A stretch of 5,547 bases of DNA from a bacterium (lineage in GTDB: Bacteria; Verrucomicrobiota; Verrucomicrobiae; Limisphaerales; J093), in assembly GCA_021839785.1 (NCBI GenBank), contig JAKCAB010000377.1:1-5547 (forward strand), read 5' to 3'. Below, piece after piece: positions 1 to 5,547 of this stretch. How positions within the stretch are numbered: the first letter of the stretch is position 1; each line of letters opens with the position of its first letter. The notes under the pieces were generated by a model that was given only the letters and a program-made list of their open reading frames with translations, was not told the DNA's origin and ran no database searches. Position numbers and translations under genes: made by a program.

Positions 1-773
1 CGCACGTCCCGCATCACCTCCTCGATGTAGTCGGGATCGCTGAACCATTCACAGCCGCGGAGTTCGTGCGTTTGGCCACCGCCGCCGTCGCGGACATCCG
101 GCGTCGCGGCCGGATGCCGGTGTTTTGCGGCGGCACCGGGCTTTACTTCAAGGCGCTGCTGGAAGGCCTGGGCACGGCGCCGGCGCCGGACCCGCAGTTG
201 CGCGCCGAACTTGAGCGCACACCCCGGCCCGACCTGCTCGCGGAACTCGCCCAGCACGACCCGGCCACGTTCGCCCGCATTGATCGCCAGAACCCGCGCC
301 GCGTCGTGCGCGCGGTCGAAATCGTTCGCCTGACCGGCAAACCTGCTTCCGCCCAACGCGCGCCGTGGAGCACCTCCGGCGGCGAAACCCCGCGTTCGCC
401 GGCCACGGTGATTGCATTCAGCCGCACGCCGGGCGACCTGCACGCCCGCATCGACGCCCGCGTGGACGCGATGTTTGCCAGCGGCCTCGTGGAGGAAACT
501 CTCGGCTTGCTCGACGCGGGACTCGAACGCAATCACACCGCCATGCAAGCGATCGGGTACCGCCAAGTCGTCGAGCACCTGCGGGGCGAGCGTGACCTGC
601 GCGCGACGATCGCGCTGGTCAAGCAAAAGACCCGGCAGTTCGCCAAACGCCAGATGACCTGGCTTCGCCACCAACTGCCGGTGCGCTGGCTGGAAATGGC
701 GCCCGGCGAACCGCTGGCCGTCACTGCCCAGCGAGTCTTGGATCTGCGGCCGCGGACCGAATCCAAGAGCTAG
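1..773 (+). CDS. miaA: tRNA dimethylallyltransferase MiaA, 5'-truncated by window edge
   Basis: MiaA transfers the dimethylallyl group of DMAPP to N6 of adenosine 37 in tRNAs that read codons starting with U, the first step to i6A/ms2i6A. Reading from base 3, 256 residues are visible and the frame is open to the left edge, so the start lies outside; the GTG at 66 is internal. Seen (numbering from base 3): HHLLDV near residue 4, the aligned 'AAEF' segment near 19, GGTGLY at 43-48, NPRR at 97-100, AIGYRQ at 183-188, and the signature KTRQFAKRQMTWLR at 209-222. All match the family in order and spacing. The family is usually about 300-320 residues, so roughly 60 are missing, including the nucleotide-binding P-loop and the DSxQVYR region; activity cannot be judged from this window alone. 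The C-terminus looks complete and ends at a TAG. hflX follows on the same strand after 184 bp. Confidence 0.95.
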   Translation, partial: HVPHHLLDVVGIAEPFTAAEFVRLATAAVADIRRRGRMPVFCGGTGLYFKALLEGLGTAPAPDPQLRAELERTPRPDLLAELAQHDPATFARIDRQNPRRVVRAVEIVRLTGKPASAQRAPWSTSGGETPRSPATVIAFSRTPGDLHARIDARVDAMFASGLVEETLGLLDAGLERNHTAMQAIGYRQVVEHLRGERDLRATIALVKQKTRQFAKRQMTWLRHQLPVRWLEMAPGEPLAVTAQRVLDLRPRTESKS

Positions 774-957
774 CCGATGGCGCTGATTTTGTCCCAGAAG
801 GAAATCGCGGCCGCGGATTCATCGCTTGCCCATTCCGCCAGCAAAACTGCCAGTCATTCACCTGCGACCCGCAACTCGGTCGCGGCGCCAACCCTTGCGC
901 GCCATTGCACCACCGGTCCGATATAGGCTACGTTGTCGCCAGCCGGTTAACTGACTG
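774..957. other. miaA-hflX intergenic gap, no convincing gene
   Basis: This 184-bp gap holds no recognisable gene. An ATG at 777, four bases after the miaA stop, opens a 49-codon frame ending at 926, but its product is a Ser/Ala/Thr-rich string with no family resemblance and there is no ribosome binding site. A stem of eight pairs (862-869 with 878-885, one G-U pair, 8-base loop) could form in RNA, but no T-run follows, so it is at best a weak terminator or processing site. A possible promoter for hflX (TTGCAC at 905-910 and TACGTT at 929-934, 18-base spacer) is a poor match to sigma-70 consensus and I would not rely on it. Confidence 0.3.
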
Positions 958-2247
<1,290 letters not shown>

Positions 2248-2256
2248 GCTGGACAG

Positions 2257-2281
2257 CCGACCCGCAAGCCGCGCGGGTCGG
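2257..2281. terminator. Inverted repeat between converging genes, possible bidirectional terminator
   Basis: CCGACCCGC (2257-2265) and GCGGGTCGG (2273-2281) are perfect 9-bp inverted repeats around a 7-base loop. The hairpin begins 10 bases after the hflX stop and ends 3 bases before the stop of the convergent tauE-like gene, which is where a shared terminator would sit. Neither strand has a T-run after it, so it does not meet the classic intrinsic-terminator pattern. It may act as a U-less terminator, an RNA 3'-end stabiliser, or with Rho. Confidence 0.45.
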
Positions 2282-2283
2282 TG

Positions 2284-3087
2284 CTACTTCAGGAACCAGG
2301 ACGCCACGTCGATTTTGAAGACCAGTTCGATGCCGGCGAGGAAGACGAGCAGGTAGATCAGTTTCAGGAACGACTGCTCGGGGATCCGCCGGTTCATCCA
2401 CACGCCCAACCACACCCCCACCGGCACCAGTGGCAGATACAGCAGACTGCTCACGAGCGTGCGGTGGGTGATGATCGATTCCGGCGGCAGCCAGCTCCAG
2501 GCGAGCAGCGTCTGGTCGAGGCAGTAAAACGGCAGTTTGATCCAGTTCACCCAGGTGAAAATCAGGACGGTCGTACCGACATAGATCTCCTTCGGCATCC
2601 GCTGCGGGATCAAAAACATGCTCACCACCGGGCCGGCACCGTGGGCGAAAGTGGACGTGATGCCCGCCCCGATGCCGAACGGCACGCCCAGACGGTGCGA
2701 CGGTTCGAACGCGCCTTCCGCGCGGAAGATGCGTTCCTTGGCGACTTGGAAAACCACGAAACTGATCGCGAGCAGGCCGATCGCGATGTTGAGTTCGTCC
2801 TTGGAAAAACGACCGATGAGCCGCACGCCCAGGACCACGCCGATCACCACGCCCGGCAGGAGGAACTTGAGGTTGTCACGCCGCCATTTGCCCCAATAGT
2901 GGTAAAGCGAAAACAGGTCGCCGGCACACAGGAGCGGGAGCAGGATGCCAATGGCGTCCTTGGGCCCGAAGGCCAGCACACAGAGCGGCGTGGTCAACAT
3001 CCCCAATCCGCCGCCGAAGCCGGCCTTCGAAACGCCGATGAACAGCGCGGCCAGCACGGCGATGATCAACTTGCCCGGCTCGTACAC
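2284..3087 (-). CDS. TauE/SafE-family integral membrane transporter
   Basis: The 267-residue product is a polytopic inner-membrane protein of the TauE/SafE (YfcA-like) family, whose studied members export sulfite, sulfoacetate or other small organic/sulfur anions; the substrate here is unknown. About eight hydrophobic segments are visible, roughly at 6-24, 30-52, 75-92, 100-117, 135-160, 168-188, 210-232 and 242-258. The family's two-fold repeat shows in two glycine-rich stretches: FIGVSKAGFGGGLGMLTTPL (16-35) in the first half and GIGAGITSTFAHGAGPVVSM (138-157) in the second. Length is typical. The start is GTG at 3087: MYEPGKL leads straight into the first membrane segment, and a purine-rich AAAGGGA lies 4 bases upstream. 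It is the last gene of the minus-strand cluster, 57 bp after the exbD-like stop, and may be cotranscribed, although nothing in its sequence ties it to energy transduction. Family call is firm; function is not. Confidence 0.88.
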   Translation of the reverse strand: MYEPGKLIIAVLAALFIGVSKAGFGGGLGMLTTPLCVLAFGPKDAIGILLPLLCAGDLFSLYHYWGKWRRDNLKFLLPGVVIGVVLGVRLIGRFSKDELNIAIGLLAISFVVFQVAKERIFRAEGAFEPSHRLGVPFGIGAGITSTFAHGAGPVVSMFLIPQRMPKEIYVGTTVLIFTWVNWIKLPFYCLDQTLLAWSWLPPESIITHRTLVSSLLYLPLVPVGVWLGVWMNRRIPEQSFLKLIYLLVFLAGIELVFKIDVASWFLK

Positions 3088-3091
3088 CGCT

Positions 3092-3098
3092 TCCCTTT
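3092..3098 (-). promoter_or_regulatory. Ribosome binding site of the tauE-like gene
   Basis: On the minus strand AAAGGGA ends 4 bases before the GTG at 3087. It supports that GTG as start and is the only plausible Shine-Dalgarno sequence I see among the four minus-strand genes, so this gene may be translated independently of the upstream ones. The match to consensus is partial and the spacing slightly short. Confidence 0.4.
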
Positions 3099-3144
3099 AA
3101 GGAGGCACGGCCGCGAAGTCGAGCCGCGAAACGGCGGGCGGCGA

Positions 3145-3561
3145 TTACTTCTCCGCCGTCTTCGTGTAGATGCTGATCGGTTTCTTGAAGCCCGCCGCTT
3201 TGACGATATCCATCACGTTCACCAACCTGGACACGGCCCCGTCCGCATCGGCGCGAACGCCAACGACCGCCTCCGCATTCTTTGCCGCGCGGGCGGTGAG
3301 TTCGGACTGGAGTCGATCGAGCGTGACCGGCGTCCGGTCCAGGTAGAAGTACGGCGCGGACTTGGCGATGTCGATGATGACCTTGCCCTCGTCACCGCCT
3401 TCGCGCGGCTGGCGCGATTCGGGCAATACCAGCTTGATGGCCGGCTGCTGTTTGAAGGTGGTGGAGGCGATCAGGAAGATGAGCAACACCACCAGGATGT
3501 CGATCATCGAGACGATGATGATCGAAGGCGGCTGGCGGCGACGGCGTTCGAGAAAGCGCAT
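3145..3561 (-). CDS. exbD: ExbD/TolR-family biopolymer transport protein
   Basis: ExbD/TolR proteins are single-span inner-membrane partners of ExbB/TolQ; a membrane aspartate takes part in proton use and a periplasmic domain contacts the transducer or peptidoglycan. From the ATG at 3561 the product has 138 residues, normal for the family. A basic cytoplasmic N-terminus (RFLERRRRQPP) precedes one membrane span at about 13-35, with SMIDILVVLLIFLIAST containing Asp21, aligning with the essential ExbD Asp25. The periplasmic domain includes KLVLPES, a VIIDI strand, a YFYLD strand, VVGVRADADGAVSRLVNVMDIVKAAG and a final ISIYT strand, matching the ExbD fold. The frame stays open upstream to a TTG at 3633, but that would overlap exbB by more than 60 bp and add an Arg/Pro-rich stretch, so ATG 3561 is preferred. 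It lies 7 bp after the exbB TGA with no Shine-Dalgarno sequence, which suggests translational coupling. Whether it is functionally ExbD or TolR is open. Confidence 0.92.
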   Translation of the reverse strand: MRFLERRRRQPPSIIIVSMIDILVVLLIFLIASTTFKQQPAIKLVLPESRQPREGGDEGKVIIDIAKSAPYFYLDRTPVTLDRLQSELTARAAKNAEAVVGVRADADGAVSRLVNVMDIVKAAGFKKPISIYTKTAEK

Positions 3562-3568
3562 GGCCGGG

Positions 3569-4243
3569 TCAGTCAGCGGCGGCGGCCTCCGTGGCGTGCG
3601 CTCCCGCGGCCGCGCGCTTCGCTTTGCGACCAACGCTCACCGGCGTGCGGTAAATCTTGCGGAGGAACTCGTCCAGGAGCGTCTCCATTTCGACGGCCAT
3701 CGACTCGATCTTCTTGCTGAAGTAGCTCCACGCGATCAACGACGGGATGGCGATGAGCAGACCCATCAAGGTGGTGTTGAGCGTGATGGAAATTCCGCGG
3801 GCAAACACGGAGTTGTCGCCCAATCCCTTCGCGCCGATGTCGCCGAAGAGCGTGATCATGCCGTGCAAGGTGCCCACCAACCCGAGCAGCGGCGCGATGC
3901 CGGTGATGATTTCCAGGACCACCAGGCCGCGTTCAAGCTGCACCACTTCGTGGCGGGCACGGGTTTGCACACTGTCGGCGTTGTCGGTTTTCGGGTTCGG
4001 CAAGTGTTCGATGGCCACCAGGACCAGGCGGCTGAGCGGGGTCGGTTGCTGCTGGCAGATGACCTGGAGCGAGGCGAGGTCGTCGCGGCCCTGGCACCGG
4101 TCCAGCGCGTCTTCGACCACGTCCGGCGCCACCTTGTTGCGGCGCAAGGCCAGCCCCCGCTCGACGATGAACGCCACGCTCACGATGGACGTGAGCACCA
4201 GGAGAATCATGAACGGTCCGCCCGCCTGAAGGAATTGCAGCAT
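3569..4243 (-). CDS. exbB: MotA/TolQ/ExbB-family proton channel protein
   Basis: This is the three-span scaffold that, with ExbD/TolR, converts proton motive force into movement of a TonB/TolA-type transducer. From ATG 4243 the product has 224 residues. It opens with MLQFLQAGGPFMILLVL and a first span at about 9-28 ending in the family's IVERG (26-30). A cytoplasmic region follows (about 35-105). Span 2 is EIITGIAPLLGLVGTLHGMI (111-130), where Thr125 aligns with E. coli ExbB Thr148. Span 3 is ISITLNTTLMGLLIAIPSLI (151-170), where Thr158 aligns with Thr181. The position of ExbB Glu176 is Ile153 here. The tail is basic then Ala-rich (GRKAKRAAAGAHATEAAAAD). The frame remains open to a further start at 4459, but that adds 72 residues of Arg/Ser/Pro-rich shadow of the upstream gene, so ATG 4243 is chosen. 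It lies 25 bp after the transducer's stop and 7 bp before exbD. No Shine-Dalgarno sequence precedes it. Symbol exbB rather than tolQ is a convenience. Confidence 0.94.
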   Translation of the reverse strand: MLQFLQAGGPFMILLVLTSIVSVAFIVERGLALRRNKVAPDVVEDALDRCQGRDDLASLQVICQQQPTPLSRLVLVAIEHLPNPKTDNADSVQTRARHEVVQLERGLVVLEIITGIAPLLGLVGTLHGMITLFGDIGAKGLGDNSVFARGISITLNTTLMGLLIAIPSLIAWSYFSKKIESMAVEMETLLDEFLRKIYRTPVSVGRKAKRAAAGAHATEAAAAD

Positions 4244-4268
4244 AGATGTTCGGAGGAGCTTCGCCGGC

Positions 4269-5489
4269 TCAGTAATAAAAGGTAAAGCGCACGTCGCGGT
4301 AATCCGCGCCGACCATGCGGCGCACGTCCGTCGGCCACTTCTCGTACGGCGAGGGTTTGGTGATCGCCAGTTGGCAGATCGTGGTCCAGATGTCGCCCAC
4401 GTTTTCCTCGACCACGCGCATGTCGGTGATGCGACCGTCTTCGGTGAGCCGAAAATCAATTACCACTTTGCCCAATCGGTCGAGACTGTAGTGTTGCTGT
4501 TCGAGCAGCGCGTCCCAGCATTGCTGAACTGCAGCGACGAAACGCGCGTCGTAATTACCCAGCGACGACGCTTTGACTTCGAGCGAGGATTCGACACGGA
4601 AGCGTTTGACGCCGCCTTCCTGGGCCATTTTCTGGCCGATCAAGGCGCTGTTAGGATTGAGGTCCGTTTGCGCCAAAGCCGCGGCGACCGTGCGGGGACG
4701 AATCCGCGACGGCTCCTTCGCCGCGGCGGGCAGGCTGGGCGCCATGGGCTGCGGAACCGGCTTCTGTTCCGGACCGGGCTTGGCCATCGCGAGGTCACCC
4801 GGCTTGAGTTCGGGTCGCGCCTCGGTCTGCGGCTTGGGGGTTTCTTCCGGCGCCGGACCGACCTTCGCGATGTCCTTCGGGCGAGTCGGTTTCTGATCCA
4901 CGCCGGCTTCCAGCGGCTGGGCCACGACGGGCGCTTTCGGCGGTGGCTGGGACGGCTTGGCGCGGTCGGAATCTTTGGTTTTGAGCACCAGGTTTTGGAT
5001 CCCCTCGAGCTTTGGCTGACCGGTGTCTTTGCTGGTGTTGCGGTTCGCCGCCACGGAGTTCACAGCGGAGTAGTACTTCGTGTCCTTGGGGACTTCGTCA
5101 CTTGCCTGGGCCGGGTCCACGTCCACGAACACGACCGGCACCTCTTCGACCTTGCGCTCGGCCTGACGCGCCTTGGCCGTGGCGGGATTCAAGGGCTGGG
5201 CCTTCAGTTGCGGTTGGAGCCATCTGGCCAGCATGGCCAGCGGGCTGAAGCGCCACAGATTATAGCGATGCCCCAACTCCACTGTCGAAAAGAGCAGCAG
5301 ATGCACGACGACGGAAATGACGAACGCCCGCAACAGCGAATGAGTCGCCGTGCGGACGCGCCAATCCCATGTGAGTGTGTGCGCCACCGAGGTCAAGCTT
5401 GCCGCAGGGGGTTTGACACGGCAACTGCCAGTTCGGTTCAAGCCAAGTGCGGGCGACAACTCAAACGCGGCACCGACCGCGTCGGGCAT
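4269..5489 (-). CDS. TonB/TolA-like energy transducer protein
   Basis: Product of 406 residues with the layout of an energy transducer anchored in the inner membrane and spanning the periplasm. One hydrophobic span (about 52-70, LLRAFVISVVVHLLLFSTV) carries Ser59-x3-His63, the S-x3-H pattern that TonB and TolA use to couple to ExbB/TolQ. A Tyr/Asn-rich block (KYYSAVNSVAANRN, 138-151) follows, then a Pro/Lys/Glu-rich extended linker (about 175-265), TonB-like rather than the long TolA helix. The C-terminal domain (about 312-406) has a helix (YDARFVAAVQQCW), strands VVIDFRL and DMRVV around EDGRI, and TICQLAI before a KPSPYEKWP stretch; the Cys-Gln there resembles TolA. The first gene of the cluster, it should be coupled to the ExbB/ExbD-like pair just downstream. 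Start uncertain: the ATG at 5489 sits in a hairpin loop without a Shine-Dalgarno sequence, and residues 1-34 look atypical. TTG 5396 or GTG 5387 would leave 15-20 residues ahead of the span, which is more usual. The frame is also open to the right edge. Confidence 0.85.
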   Translation of the reverse strand: MPDAVGAAFELSPALGLNRTGSCRVKPPAASLTSVAHTLTWDWRVRTATHSLLRAFVISVVVHLLLFSTVELGHRYNLWRFSPLAMLARWLQPQLKAQPLNPATAKARQAERKVEEVPVVFVDVDPAQASDEVPKDTKYYSAVNSVAANRNTSKDTGQPKLEGIQNLVLKTKDSDRAKPSQPPPKAPVVAQPLEAGVDQKPTRPKDIAKVGPAPEETPKPQTEARPELKPGDLAMAKPGPEQKPVPQPMAPSLPAAAKEPSRIRPRTVAAALAQTDLNPNSALIGQKMAQEGGVKRFRVESSLEVKASSLGNYDARFVAAVQQCWDALLEQQHYSLDRLGKVVIDFRLTEDGRITDMRVVEENVGDIWTTICQLAITKPSPYEKWPTDVRRMVGADYRDVRFTFYY

Positions 5490-5502
5490 GCCCGGCGGTC
5501 GG
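5473..5502. promoter_or_regulatory. Strong interrupted palindrome at the transducer's apparent start
   Basis: A perfect 12-bp palindrome (CGGGCATGCCCG, 5483-5494) is flanked by a further 7-bp inverted repeat, CCGACCG (5473-5479) and CGGTCGG (5496-5502), with unequal spacers of 3 and 1 bases. As minus-strand RNA it would fold into a two-part stem whose CAUG loop contains the ATG at 5489. It could be a repressor site, an RNA structure that limits initiation, or a transcript-end hairpin of an upstream gene, in which case the real start is downstream. A second perfect palindrome, GGAGCGCTCC, lies nearby at 5512-5521. Confidence 0.35.
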
Positions 5503-5547
5503 GTCCGGGATGGAGCGCTCCGGCACTGCGAAACCGCGTTACGGGTG

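Noticed and set aside
777..926. A 49-codon frame starting four bases after miaA
   Set aside because: No ribosome binding site, no recognisable family, composition like translated non-coding DNA; overlapping hairpin and spacing fit an intergenic gap better.
3099..3105. Perfect AAGGAGG on the plus strand
   Set aside because: No start codon follows at a usable distance on that strand; it lies opposite the leader of the tauE-like gene and is probably chance.
3500..3525. Inverted repeat TCGATCATC / GATGATCGA inside exbD
   Set aside because: It falls within codons for the conserved membrane span (Ile/Val/Met/Asp), which naturally give repeated ATC/ATG/GAT triplets on both strands.
2281..3720. A 479-codon open frame on the plus strand opposite the tauE-like and exbD-like genes
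   Set aside because: It is the mirror frame of real minus-strand genes in high-GC DNA. Its product is His/Arg/Asp/Gln-rich without domains, it crosses two gene boundaries, and the opposite strand encodes clear families.
3362..4285. A 307-codon plus-strand frame opposite exbB/exbD
   Set aside because: Antisense shadow; the minus strand carries conserved membrane spans and pore residues over the same bases.
3569..4459. Longer exbB start at 4459
   Set aside because: The added 72 residues overlap the transducer gene in another frame and are Arg/Ser/Pro-rich; the family N-terminus begins at MLQFLQAGGP.
5413..5442. Consensus TTGACA at 5413-5418 on the plus strand as a divergent promoter
   Set aside because: The best -10 at 17-18 bases (TTCAAG) is poor, and the only downstream plus-strand frame (ATG at 5488, 20 codons to the edge) shows nothing recognisable.

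Overview
This is a high-GC bacterial chromosomal window with six protein genes and very little non-coding space. Two genes run left to right: the 3' part of miaA, then hflX. Four run right to left: a TonB/TolA-like energy transducer, an ExbB/TolQ/MotA-family proton channel protein, an ExbD/TolR-family protein, and a TauE/SafE-family membrane transporter. The two groups converge at about 2248-2283, where a perfect 9-bp inverted repeat lies. The host is Gram-negative, since it has a TonB/ExbB/ExbD-type module. The style of the transducer's linker (a tyrosine- and asparagine-rich block ahead of the proline-rich region) and of the ExbB/ExbD proteins reminds me of Verrucomicrobiota, perhaps the Pedosphaera/Limisphaera side. 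That is recall and impression, not a search result.

Region 1-2247 (+ strand) is translation-related. MiaA modifies A37 of tRNAs that read UNN codons; its first ~60 residues, with the P-loop, lie off the left edge. HflX is a ribosome-associated GTPase, complete, and starts on a rare TTG (or CTG) because an in-frame stop sits just upstream. In many proteobacteria hfq lies between miaA and hflX; here the 184-bp gap does not hold it.

Region 2284-5489 (- strand) is envelope-related. Transcription would run tonB/tolA-like -> exbB-like (25-bp gap) -> exbD-like (7-bp gap) -> tauE-like (57-bp gap), which looks like one operon. The first three should form one machine: the ExbB-like pentamer and ExbD-like partner use proton motive force, and the transducer carries that energy across the periplasm. 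No TonB-dependent receptor, TolB or Pal gene is in view, so whether the module serves nutrient uptake or envelope integrity cannot be settled here. The TauE-like protein may just be a downstream passenger.

I do not see a new defence system, mobile element, CRISPR array or RNA gene. The points most worth a second look are the TonB/TolA hybrid character of the transducer, the loss of the usual TM3 glutamate in the ExbB-like protein, and a strong hairpin that places the transducer's apparent ATG in its loop.
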